NCBI GenBank assembly: GCA_035690425.1
Contig: DASSKO010000030.1
Location: forward strand, 1-20,618
DNA: 20,618 nt
DNA from: DASSKO01 sp035690425
Lineage (GTDB): Bacteria; Actinomycetota; Actinomycetes; Propionibacteriales; Nocardioidaceae
Direction: 5' to 3'
Position numbers and translations under genes: made by a program. This document shows, one piece after another, positions 1 through 7,199 of this stretch; the first letter of the stretch is position 1; every line of letters starts with the position of its first letter. The notes under the pieces are model-generated. The model worked only from the letters and a program-made list of their open reading frames with translations. It did no database searches and had not been told where the DNA came from.

Positions 1-169
1 GCTGGCCGGCGAGCACCCGCAGCAGCGTGGTCTTGCCGCCGCCGTTGCGCCCGACGACACCGACGCGCTCCCCTGCGGCGACGCCGAGGCTGACGCCGTC
101 GAGCAGCGTGCGAATGCCGTATGCCTTGTCGACCTTCTCCAGGTTGACCAGGTTGGTGGGAGCGCTCAT
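1..169 (-). CDS. ABC-F family ATPase, N-terminal part (cut by left edge)
   Basis: The 56 visible residues are the N-terminus of an ATP-binding cassette protein. They start MSAPTNLVNLEKVDKAYG and run into a Walker A motif GRNGGGKTT at about residues 40-48. The GxNGxGKTT form, a start directly at the nucleotide-binding domain and no membrane segment fit the ABC-F class (ribosome-associated translation or antibiotic-protection ATPases). A uup/ettA-like gene follows ispE in many actinobacteria. The ATG overlaps the ispE stop codon (ATGA), so it should be co-translated with ispE. The second ATPase domain and the linker that define ABC-F lie outside the window, so the subfamily is inferred. Confidence 0.8.
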   Translation of the reverse strand, partial: MSAPTNLVNLEKVDKAYGIRTLLDGVSLGVAAGERVGVVGRNGGGKTTLLRVLAGQ

Positions 170-1113
170 GCCCGCACCTGCGCCCCGGCGACCGGCCCGG
201 CCGCCTGCCGCGCCGACCGGCAGGCCCCGGCCGCCAGCAACCGGGACGAGATCTGCTCGCCGTGCCGCTCGTCGGCGGCCAGGAACAACGTGGTCGGGCC
301 GGAGCCGGAGACCACGGATCCCAGCGCCCCGGCGGCGTCGCCGACTTCCAAGGTGGTCACCAGGTCGGGGCGCAGCGACAGCGCGGCCGGTTGCAGGTCG
401 TTGCTCAACGCGGGCCCCAACAGCTGCGGGTCACCGTCGCGCAGCGCGGTCAGCAGGGCATCGGGTACGCCGGGTGTGCCGGTGGTCGTCTCCGTCGGTG
501 CGCCGGCGTCGAGGGCACTGAGCCGGTCGAACTCGGCGTACACGGCGGGCGTCGACAGCCCACCGTCGACGGTGGCGACCACCCAGGTGTAGGCGCCGTC
601 GGCCGGCAGCGAGCTGACCTCCTCGCCGCGGCCGGAGCCGGTGGCGGTGCCACCGACGAGGCAGAACGGCACGTCGCTGCCGAGGCTGGCCGCCAGCGAC
701 ACCAGCTCGTCGCGGGATACGTCCAGCCCCCACAGCCGGGCACAGGCCAGCAGCGCGGCCGCCGCGTCGCTGCTGCCCCCGGCCATGCCACCGGCCACCG
801 GGATCGTCTTGCGCACGTGCAAGGACACGCCCTCGTCCACGGCGTACTGCGCCGCGAGCAGCCGGGCGGCGCGCACGGCGAGGTTGCTGTCGTCCTCGGG
901 CACCAGGCCCGCGTCGTCACCGTCCACGCGGATGGTGAACCGGCCAGGGGCGGCCGGGCGTGCCCGCAGGTCGTCGTAGACGCCGATCGCCTGGTAGACG
1001 GTGGCAAGCGGGTGATACCCGTCCGATCGCGGCGCGCCGACGCCCAGGCAGAGGTTGATCTTGGCCGGCGTGCGCACGGCCACGCAGGCAGACGTCGGGA
1101 CGGGTGCGGTCAT
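166..1113 (-). CDS. ispE: 4-diphosphocytidyl-2-C-methyl-D-erythritol kinase (IspE)
   Basis: A 315-residue GHMP-family kinase. IspE phosphorylates the 2-hydroxyl of CDP-methylerythritol with ATP in the cytosolic non-mevalonate (MEP) isoprenoid pathway. The N-terminus has the substrate-site signature AKINLCL followed by DGYHPLATVYQAI. The glycine-rich ATP loop is PVAGGMAGGSSDAAAALL at about residues 105-122. A C-terminal GHMP glycine motif, VVSGSGPTTLF, sits near residue 270. Length is normal for the family. The ATG overlaps the rsmA stop by one base (TGATG), and its own stop overlaps the ABC-F start (ATGA), so the three genes are translationally coupled. The rpfB-rsmA-ispE order is conserved in actinobacteria. 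Confidence 0.96.
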   Translation of the reverse strand: MTAPVPTSACVAVRTPAKINLCLGVGAPRSDGYHPLATVYQAIGVYDDLRARPAAPGRFTIRVDGDDAGLVPEDDSNLAVRAARLLAAQYAVDEGVSLHVRKTIPVAGGMAGGSSDAAAALLACARLWGLDVSRDELVSLAASLGSDVPFCLVGGTATGSGRGEEVSSLPADGAYTWVVATVDGGLSTPAVYAEFDRLSALDAGAPTETTTGTPGVPDALLTALRDGDPQLLGPALSNDLQPAALSLRPDLVTTLEVGDAAGALGSVVSGSGPTTLFLAADERHGEQISSRLLAAGACRSARQAAGPVAGAQVRA

Positions 1114-1994
1114 CAGGGGAACTCTAGATGCTCGGCAACTCGGGCGAACTCGGTGATCGTCAACGCCTCTCCACGGGCGGTCGGGTCGACACCGGCGGCG
1201 CGCAGCCCGGACTCGGCGACGGCGGCCGAGCCGGTCAGCCCGGAGAGCGCGGAGCGCAGCGTCTTGCGCCGTTGGGCGAACGCGGTGTCGACGACGGTGA
1301 ACACCCGGCCGCGGCCGGCGGTGGTGGCCGGTGGCTCCCGATGGTCGAACGCCACCAGCCCGGAGTCGACGTTGGGGGCCGGCCAGAACACGGTCCGGCC
1401 GATTCGCCCGGCCGGGCGTACGTCGGCGTACCAGGCGGCCTTGAGGCTGGGGACGCCGTAGACCCGCGACCCCGGCGCGGCCGCCAGCCGGTCCGCGACC
1501 TCCGCCTGCACCATCACCAGCGTCCGGCGCAGCGACGGCAGCAGCGCGAAGAGGTGCAGCAGCACCGGTACGGCGACGTTGTACGGAAGGTTGGCGACGA
1601 GCGCTGTGGGCCGCGGGCCTGGGAGGTCCGTGACCCGCATCGCGTCGGCGGCCACCACCTCGAGCCGGTCCGCATGTTGCGGTGCACGGTCGGCGACCGT
1701 GTGCGGAAGTGCGGCGGCCAGCGCCGGCTCGATCTCGACCGCGACCACCCGGGCGGCCCGGCCGAGCAGTCCGAGCGTCAACGACCCCAGGCCCGGACCG
1801 ACCTCGAGCACGACGTCGTCGGCGTGGATCTCGGCGGCTCGCACGACGCGGCGCACGGTGTTGGCGTCGATGACGAAGTTCTGCCCGCGCTGCTTGGTCG
1901 GCCGCAGGTCGAGGGCAGCGGCCAGCGAACGCACATCCGCCGGACCGAGGAGTCTCGGTCCGGCGGATGCGGCGTCGTTGGGCTGGTCGGTCAC
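1113..1994 (-). CDS. rsmA: 16S rRNA (A1518/A1519-N6,N6)-dimethyltransferase RsmA/KsgA
   Basis: About 293 residues. It dimethylates two adjacent adenines in helix 45 of 16S rRNA using S-adenosylmethionine. Visible signatures are the N-terminal block KQRGQNFVIDANTVRRVV, the SAM motif VLEVGPGLGSLTLGLL, and the catalytic NLPYNVAVPVLLHLF (NLPY motif). The C-terminal part has the family's FAQRRKTLRSAL segment. The reading frame is open further upstream, but that part reads antisense-like sequence over rpfB with no homology. I chose the GTG at 1994 (VTDQPNDAAS); an adjacent GTG at 1997 is equally possible. No strong ribosome binding site decides between them. It lies 41 bp after the rpfB stop and is coupled to ispE. 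Confidence 0.93.
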   Translation of the reverse strand: MTDQPNDAASAGPRLLGPADVRSLAAALDLRPTKQRGQNFVIDANTVRRVVRAAEIHADDVVLEVGPGLGSLTLGLLGRAARVVAVEIEPALAAALPHTVADRAPQHADRLEVVAADAMRVTDLPGPRPTALVANLPYNVAVPVLLHLFALLPSLRRTLVMVQAEVADRLAAAPGSRVYGVPSLKAAWYADVRPAGRIGRTVFWPAPNVDSGLVAFDHREPPATTAGRGRVFTVVDTAFAQRRKTLRSALSGLTGSAAVAESGLRAAGVDPTARGEALTITEFARVAEHLEFP

Positions 1995-2035
1995 CACCGA
2001 GCTGCTGTCACCAGGGCTGGCCTCAGTCCAGGCCC

Positions 2036-3253
2036 TCAGTACAGCCCGAGCTCGGCGGAGCAGGACGGCCAGGCACCCCAGCCCTGAGCGGCCTGCACCT
2101 TCTCGGCGATCGCGATCTGCTGGTCCCGGGAGGCCAGGTTGGCCGTCGAGGCGTACGCGCCACCGCCGAAGGCAGTCCACGTGCTGGCGCTGAACTGCAG
2201 GCCGCCGTAGAAGCCGTTGCCGGTGTTGATCGCCCAGTTGCCCCCGGACTCGCACTGCGCGAGCTGGTCCCAGACCGTGCTCCCACTCGCGTAGTTCGGC
2301 TCGGGCGCCGGTGCCGGAGCAGGCGCCGGAGCGGGTTCCGGAGCAGGCGCCGGAGCGGGTTCCGGAGCAGGTTCAGGCGCGGGCGCCGGAGCGGGCGCCG
2401 GCTCCGGCTCGGGTGCCGGGCGCTCCGCGGTGCCGTGCACCTCGACCCGGTTGACCGGCTTGGTCACGACCGTGCTCTTCACCTGCTTGCGGCTGCGCTG
2501 CTTGCCGTCGGCGAGCACCACCTTGTACGTCACCTTGCGAACGCCGTCACGGCCGTCCTTGGTGACCTTCTGCTGGTCGTCGTACATGTCGTCGTCGTAG
2601 CGCACGACGGTCTCGTTGGGGATCTCCACCTTGACCGTGCGGTTCCGCTCGGCGATGCGGACCAGACGGATGCGCGTCCCGTCCTTCACCGACGACTTCA
2701 GGCCGGGCTTGATCTCGTCGTTCTTGTCGTACTTCACGCCGAGGTCGGCAAGCGCCGCGGAGACCGACAGGGCGTTGGTGGTCTTGGTGGACTTCTTGCC
2801 GCCCTCGATCAGGGTGATGCGCTTCTCCGTCTTGACCGACAGGTCCAAGCCCTCGCGGCCGATCGGCGCGCTGCGGCTGGTGGAGAGGTCGGCGTCGGAG
2901 AACCGCTTGCCGATCTGGCTCAGTGCCGCGTCGACGCTGCCCGCGGTGACCCAGTAGCTCTCCGGGTCACCGTCGACGGTGAGGGTGAGCTCGCGGCCGA
3001 ACCGGACGGCGATGCGGGCGCCGTCCTCGACCTCGCTGTCGAGCGAGGGCGCTACGGCATCGTGCGCACCGATGGTGATGTCCTGGCTTCGCAGGACCTC
3101 CTCCACGGTGTCGTCGAAGGTCTTGAACTTCTCGACCTCGCCGTCGACCGACAGCGTCACGGTCTTGTTCATCGACGCGTATGCGACGGAGCCACCGACC
3201 AGTCCGAGGACGGTCAGGGCCACCGCGGCGACGAGAGTGATTCGTTTCCGCAC
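2036..3253 (-). CDS. rpfB: Resuscitation-promoting factor RpfB (lytic transglycosylase)
   Basis: About 405 residues from the GTG at 3253 (VRKRITL), which has GGAG four bases upstream. A membrane/signal segment (residues about 5-27) is followed by three DUF348 repeats (about 30-198), a G5 domain (about 200-275), a Pro-Ala-Glu linker (about 279-319) and a C-terminal Rpf catalytic domain (about 326-405). The catalytic domain has the CESGGNW motif with catalytic Glu near 335, NTGNGFYGGLQF, and two cysteines (about 334 and 398) expected to form the family disulfide. Rpf proteins cleave peptidoglycan outside the membrane and help dormant cells resume growth. The frame is open upstream to 3406, but that part covers the structured leader and looks non-coding. 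It sits upstream of rsmA and ispE as in mycobacteria. Confidence 0.94.
   Translation of the reverse strand: MRKRITLVAAVALTVLGLVGGSVAYASMNKTVTLSVDGEVEKFKTFDDTVEEVLRSQDITIGAHDAVAPSLDSEVEDGARIAVRFGRELTLTVDGDPESYWVTAGSVDAALSQIGKRFSDADLSTSRSAPIGREGLDLSVKTEKRITLIEGGKKSTKTTNALSVSAALADLGVKYDKNDEIKPGLKSSVKDGTRIRLVRIAERNRTVKVEIPNETVVRYDDDMYDDQQKVTKDGRDGVRKVTYKVVLADGKQRSRKQVKSTVVTKPVNRVEVHGTAERPAPEPEPAPAPAPAPEPAPEPAPAPAPEPAPAPAPAPAPEPNYASGSTVWDQLAQCESGGNWAINTGNGFYGGLQFSASTWTAFGGGAYASTANLASRDQQIAIAEKVQAAQGWGAWPSCSAELGLY
2297..2425 (-). repeat. Pro-Ala-Glu linker repeat in rpfB with a perfect 24-bp tandem duplication
   Basis: The linker between the G5 and Rpf domains is encoded by degenerate GGAGC / GGCGCCGG repeats giving APEPAPAP-type residues. 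Positions 2321-2344 and 2345-2368 are identical 24-bp units, so whole APEP/APAP units can be gained or lost in frame. Such linkers usually act as flexible wall-spanning spacers. Confidence 0.8.
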
Positions 3254-3300
3254 AGTGCTCCAGGTCTCGTGCTCTTCCGGATACGGGCGCAGCACCAGGG

Positions 3301-3358
3301 CAAGCGACTCAGCACAGGGCGTGCGAATCCGGCCGGATTCGCTCGGCTGAGTCACTTG
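3301..3358 (-). promoter_or_regulatory. Large two-part stem-loop in the rpfB leader
   Basis: An outer inverted repeat pairs 3301-3313 with 3346-3358 (13 bp, one mismatch, arms read CAAG[C/T]GACTCAGC). It encloses a perfect 20-bp palindrome, GCGAATCCGGCCGGATTCGC, at 3323-3342. It lies about 50 bp upstream of the chosen rpfB GTG and inside the transcript expected from the candidate promoter at 3410-3438. It could be a structured 5' leader, an attenuator or a protein operator. There is no U-tract, and I do not recognise it as a known riboswitch. Confidence 0.6.
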
Positions 3359-3409
3359 TGCAGTTAGGCGCTGCTCAGGACTTCCCCGATCCCGGCCAAC
3401 AGTCACAAG

Positions 3410-3438
3410 ACGATAACGAAGGCAGCCATGGGCACCAA
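3410..3438 (-). promoter_or_regulatory. Candidate sigma70-type promoter for rpfB
   Basis: On the minus strand a TTGGTG box (3438-3433) is followed after exactly 17 bp by TATCGT (3415-3410), a fair match to actinobacterial TTGNNN-N17-TANNNT promoters. Transcription would start near 3403, giving a leader of about 150 nt that includes the stem-loop. GATAACG at 3412-3418 and CGTTATC at 3468-3474 form a 7-bp inverted repeat flanking the promoter and may be regulator sites. Rest of the 3254-3626 gap: I see nothing else. Confidence 0.4.
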
Positions 3439-3626
3439 AACACCGGGTCGATTCGGCGACCTGCGACCGTTATCCGGACGAAGCGGCTGAAATACCTACT
3501 GCACGTCGACTCGCCCCTGACCCTGCGTCGACGGAACCGGGAGGTCGCGGCCAGGGTCGTGACGCCCTTCACAGCACCGCCTGGGCCACCCGCCGGCAGC
3601 CCGCTCAGCGGCCTCTCCGGCTCCGG

Positions 3627-4472
3627 TTACCAGCTGCCGCCGAAGGCCACGTCGGTGTTGGCGTCGATCTGCCGGCACAGCTCGGCCAGGTCCGCCCCGA
3701 GCGTCTGAGCCATCGACCGCACGGTGAGCGGCACCAGGTAGGAGGCGTTCGGGCGGCCACGGAACGGCACCGGCGTCAGGTACGGCGCGTCGGTCTCCAC
3801 GAGCACCCGGTCGGCCGGCGTCAGCTGCAGCGCCTCGCGCAGGTCCGGGGCGTTCTTGAAGGTGACCGTGCCGGCGTACGACAACCAGAATCCCCGCTGC
3901 ACGCAGGCCCGCGCAAAGTCGGCGTCACCGGAGAAGCAGTGCATGACCACCCGCTCCGGCGCGCCCTCCTCGTCGAGGATCCGCAGGACGTCGTCGTGCG
4001 CGTCGCGGTCGTGGACCACCAGGGTCTTGCCGAGACTCTTGGCCAGGCCGATGTGCGCCCGGAAGGACTCCTGCTGCGCGGCGAGGCCGTCGGCACCGGT
4101 GCGGAAGTAGTCCAGACCGGTCTCACCGACGGCGCGCACCCGCGACGACGACTGCGCCAGCCGCTCGATCTCGGCCAGCGCTGCGTCGAGCGCTCCGCTG
4201 TCCGCCAGCCGGGGCGCCTCGTTGGGGTGCAGCGCGACGCCGGCCACGATCGGTTGCCGCGCTTCGGCGATCTCGACCGCCCGGCGAGCACCCGGCAGGT
4301 CGCAGCCGATCTGCACGATCCGGGTCACGCCCACGCCGGCGGCCATCGACAGCGCATCCCCGACCGAGAGCTCGGCGCCGATCGACAGGTCGAGGTGGCA
4401 GTGGTTGTCGACCACCGGTTGCGGCAGCGGCTCGGGCGCAGCCGGCCGGGCGGGCACGTCGCGCTCAGCCAT
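3627..4472 (-). CDS. tatD: TatD family metal-dependent hydrolase (DNase-like)
   Basis: About 281 residues. It is a TIM-barrel metal hydrolase of the TatD group, whose characterised members are 3'-5' DNases/RNases. Metal-ligand motifs are visible in order: DNHCHLD (HxH) near residue 33, GETGLDYFR near 125, VVHDRDAHDD, MHCFSGD near 180, and ETDAPYLTPVPFRG near 230. The ATG at 4472 was chosen because the start lies just ahead of the metal motif and overlaps the metG stop by 8 nt. A TTG 33 bases further upstream is an alternative. It is co-transcribed with metG, as in M. tuberculosis. The older 'Tat' name does not imply a role in Tat protein export. Confidence 0.92.
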   Translation of the reverse strand: MAERDVPARPAAPEPLPQPVVDNHCHLDLSIGAELSVGDALSMAAGVGVTRIVQIGCDLPGARRAVEIAEARQPIVAGVALHPNEAPRLADSGALDAALAEIERLAQSSSRVRAVGETGLDYFRTGADGLAAQQESFRAHIGLAKSLGKTLVVHDRDAHDDVLRILDEEGAPERVVMHCFSGDADFARACVQRGFWLSYAGTVTFKNAPDLREALQLTPADRVLVETDAPYLTPVPFRGRPNASYLVPLTVRSMAQTLGADLAELCRQIDANTDVAFGGSW

Positions 4473-6279
4473 CCTCCGGCGCCATCCGGTCGAGCTCCTC
4501 CTCAACGACCGCCGGGTCGAGCTTGGTGAACACCGGGGCGGGTTTGCCGATCGGCGTACCCACGGTCACCGGGCGGGACGCCCACGCGGGTACGTCGGCA
4601 TAGTCGCCCATGATCACCGGGTACGGCGCGCCGCCGTCGAGGTCGTCGACCTCCACGATCCGGGGCAGCGGGGCGATGTCGCCGACACCGCCCAGCACCC
4701 GGTGCACGCCGTTGGCGCTGTGCGGCAGGAACGGCGCCAGCAGCGTGTTGCAGTCGCTCACGGCCTGCGCCGCGACATGCAGGATCGTGCTGAGGCGCGC
4801 ACGCTCGTCGGGCGACTTGAGCTTGTAGGGCTCTTGCTCGGTGACGTACTTGTTGACCTCACCGACCACCCGCATCGCCTCGGCGATCGCCTGCCGGACC
4901 CGATGCCCCTCCAGCAGCCCACCGACCGTGCCGAACGCCTCCCGGACCTCCGCCAGGAGCTTCTCGTCGTCAGACGTCAGCTCGGCCGCGGCCGGGATCT
5001 CGCCGAAGTTCTTGTGGATCATCGTGGCGGTGCGGTTGACCAGGTTGCCCCATCCGGCGACGAGCTCGCCGTTAGTACGCCGGACGAACTCCTCCCAGGT
5101 GAAGTTGCTGTCGTTGGTCTCCGGAGCCGCCGCACACAGGAAGTAGCGCAACGCGTCGGCCTGGTAGCGCGAGAGGACGTCGCGGACGTAGATCACCACC
5201 CCGCGGCTGGTGGAGAACTTCCTGCTCTCGATCGTCAGGAACTCCGAGCTGACGACCTCGGTGGGCAGCTGCAGGTCACCGTACTCGCCGGGGCTGCCGC
5301 CGTTGTCACCCTTGCCGTCGTAGGCGAGCAGCTCCGCCGGCCAGATCTGGGAGTGGAAGGTGATGTTGTCCTTGCCCATGAAGTAGTAGGACAACGCGTC
5401 CGGGTCGTTCCACCAGGCGCGCCACGCGTCGGGGTCGCCGGTGCGCCGTGCCCACTCGATCGACGCCGAGAGGTAGCCGATCACCGCGTCGAACCACACG
5501 TACAGCCGCTTGGTCGGCAGCTCACGCCAGCCGTCGAGCGGCACCCGGATGCCCCAGTCGATGTCGCGCGTCATCGCCCGCGGCTTGATGTCCTCGAGGA
5601 TGTTCTGGCTGAAGCGGATGACGTTCGGCCGCCAGGTGCCCGACGCCTCCCGCCCGTCCAGCCACCGGCCCAGCGCGGCGGCCAGCGCCGGCAGGTCGAG
5701 GAAGAAGTGCTGGGTCTCGATGAACTGCGGCACCTCCCCGTTGATCCGGCTGCGCGGGTCGATCAGGTCGGTGGGGTCGAGCTGGTTGCCGCAGTTGTCG
5801 CACTGGTCACCGCGAGCCCCGTCGTACCCGCAGATCGGGCAGGTGCCCTCGATGTAGCGGTCCGGCAGCGTACGCCCGGTCGACGGGGAGACCGCCCCGT
5901 GCGTGGTCTGCTCGACCATGTAGCCGTTGCGGTGCACGGTGGTGAACATCTCCTGCACGACCGCGTGGTGGTTGCGCGTAGTGGTGCGGGTGAACAGGTC
6001 GTAGGACAGGCCCAGATCCGCCAGGTCTTCACAGATCAGCCGGTTGTTGCGGTCGGCCAGCTGCTGTGGGCTCACGCCCTCGGCGTCGGCCGTGACCAGG
6101 ATCGGGGTGCCGTGCTCGTCGGTCCCGCTGACCATCAGGACGTCGTGGCCCGCCATCCGCATGTAGCGGCTGAAGACGTCTGAGGGCACTCCGAACCCTG
6201 CGACGTGCCCGATATGGCGTGGGCCGTTCGCGTACGGCCAGGCCACAGCAGACAACACTTTTTTGGCGGCGATCGTCAT
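4465..6279 (-). CDS. metG: Methionyl-tRNA synthetase
   Basis: A 604-residue class I aminoacyl-tRNA synthetase charging tRNA-Met. The HIGH motif (PRHIGHVAGFG) is at residues 22-25. The zinc-knuckle insertion has CPxC and CDNC pairs (about 145-162). The KMSKS-equivalent loop reads KFSTS near 354, as commonly seen in this subfamily. The C-terminal half is the helical anticodon-binding domain. There is no extra C-terminal EMAP/tRNA-binding domain, so this is the short form. It starts 10 bp after the rsmI stop and overlaps tatD by 8 nt, which suggests an rsmI-metG-tatD transcription unit. Confidence 0.97.
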   Translation of the reverse strand: MTIAAKKVLSAVAWPYANGPRHIGHVAGFGVPSDVFSRYMRMAGHDVLMVSGTDEHGTPILVTADAEGVSPQQLADRNNRLICEDLADLGLSYDLFTRTTTRNHHAVVQEMFTTVHRNGYMVEQTTHGAVSPSTGRTLPDRYIEGTCPICGYDGARGDQCDNCGNQLDPTDLIDPRSRINGEVPQFIETQHFFLDLPALAAALGRWLDGREASGTWRPNVIRFSQNILEDIKPRAMTRDIDWGIRVPLDGWRELPTKRLYVWFDAVIGYLSASIEWARRTGDPDAWRAWWNDPDALSYYFMGKDNITFHSQIWPAELLAYDGKGDNGGSPGEYGDLQLPTEVVSSEFLTIESRKFSTSRGVVIYVRDVLSRYQADALRYFLCAAAPETNDSNFTWEEFVRRTNGELVAGWGNLVNRTATMIHKNFGEIPAAAELTSDDEKLLAEVREAFGTVGGLLEGHRVRQAIAEAMRVVGEVNKYVTEQEPYKLKSPDERARLSTILHVAAQAVSDCNTLLAPFLPHSANGVHRVLGGVGDIAPLPRIVEVDDLDGGAPYPVIMGDYADVPAWASRPVTVGTPIGKPAPVFTKLDPAVVEEELDRMAPEDG

Positions 6280-6289
6280 AGGCCCGACC

Positions 6290-7183
6290 CTATCGACTCG
6301 TCTGCGGTGGCTCCGCGGGCAATCCCCCAGCGGTCGCAGGCGATTCGCGGTTGGCGGCGACCGCGGCGTCGTACAGCTGCTTCTTGGACAGCCCGCTGGT
6401 CGCGGCGACGTCGGCGGCGACCTGTTTGAGCCGCTCCCCGGCGGCGACCCGCTCCAGCACGGTCCGCAGGGCCTGGTCGATGTCGATGCCGGCCGGTCGC
6501 TCGTTGCCCTGGACCACGATCGTGACCTCCCCGCGGACCCCGTCGGCCGCCCACTCCACGAGCGCGCCGAGACCGTCGCGCCGCACCTCCTCGTAGGTCT
6601 TGGTCAGCTCCCGGCAGACCGCCGCCGGCCGATCGGGGCCGAGCGCGTCCGACATCGCGGCCAGCGTGACCTTGGTGCGGTGCGGCGCCTCGAAGAACAC
6701 CATGGTCCGCGGCTCGTCGACCAGCGCCGCCAGCCGCCGGGACCGCTCCCCCGCCTTGCGCGGCAGGAAGCCCTCGAAGCAGAACCGGTCGACCGGCAGC
6801 CCGGAGATCGCCAGTGCGGTCAGCACGGCCGAGGGCCCGGGTACGACGGTCACCGTGATGTCCTCGACCACGGCGGCTGCCACCAGCCGGTAGCCGGGAT
6901 CGGACACGCTGGGCATACCGGCGTCGGTCACCAGCACCACCCGCTCGCCCGCGCGCAGTGCCGCCAGCAACTCGTCGGTGCGGCGCGCCTCGTTGCCCTC
7001 GAAATACGACACCACGCGACCACGCGGCTCGACACCGAGGCCGGCGCACAGCCGGCGCAGCCGACGGGTGTCCTCCGCCGCGACCACGTCCGCGGCGGCG
7101 AGCTCCGCGCCGAGCCTCGGCGAGGCGTCGTCGGCCCGCCCGATCGGAGTCGACGCCAGCACGAGAGTCCCTGCTGTCAGCAC
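6290..7183 (-). CDS. rsmI: 16S rRNA (cytidine-1402-2'-O)-methyltransferase RsmI
   Basis: A 297-residue SAM-dependent methyltransferase of the tetrapyrrole-methylase fold. RsmI 2'-O-methylates C1402 in the decoding centre of 16S rRNA. Family signatures are the N-terminal GTLVLASTPIGRADDASPR, VVAAEDTRRLRRLC, YFEGNE, VLVTDAGMPSVSDPGYRLV and PGPSAVLTALAISGLP. The C-terminal region (about 240-285) has the small helical domain ending in KKQLYDAAV. The GTG at 7183 starts the conserved N-terminus. It is divergent from pmt, with 16 bp between the two start codons. Confidence 0.95.
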   Translation of the reverse strand: MLTAGTLVLASTPIGRADDASPRLGAELAAADVVAAEDTRRLRRLCAGLGVEPRGRVVSYFEGNEARRTDELLAALRAGERVVLVTDAGMPSVSDPGYRLVAAAVVEDITVTVVPGPSAVLTALAISGLPVDRFCFEGFLPRKAGERSRRLAALVDEPRTMVFFEAPHRTKVTLAAMSDALGPDRPAAVCRELTKTYEEVRRDGLGALVEWAADGVRGEVTIVVQGNERPAGIDIDQALRTVLERVAAGERLKQVAADVAATSGLSKKQLYDAAVAANRESPATAGGLPAEPPQTSR

Positions 7184-7186
7184 CCG

Positions 7187-7192
7187 TACAGT
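7187..7192 (+). promoter_or_regulatory. Candidate -10 box for leaderless pmt transcript
   Basis: TACAGT (TANNNT) ends 7 bp before the pmt GTG, so transcription would begin at or next to the start codon. No Shine-Dalgarno sequence is present. No clear -35 is seen. The box lies in the short spacer between pmt and rsmI. Confidence 0.35.
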
Positions 7193-7199
7193 GTGCCGG

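Noticed and set aside
1995..2255. N-terminal extension of rsmA upstream of the GTG at 1994
   Set aside because: It overlaps the Rpf catalytic domain coding sequence and reads as unstructured Arg-rich peptide with no family match.
3254..3406. N-terminal extension of rpfB to 3406
   Set aside because: It would bury the signal segment 50 residues in and cover the palindromic leader. The GTG at 3253 has a GGAG site and gives a normal signal peptide.
3254..3626. ydaO-type c-di-AMP riboswitch ahead of rpfB
   Set aside because: I looked for it because rpf genes often carry one, but I could not find the conserved core segments. Only the unrelated stem-loop is visible; a covariance model scan would settle it.
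4222..6183. Long plus-strand open frame opposite metG and tatD
   Set aside because: It is antisense to two strongly conserved genes, has no motif, and its composition is typical of GC-driven open frames.
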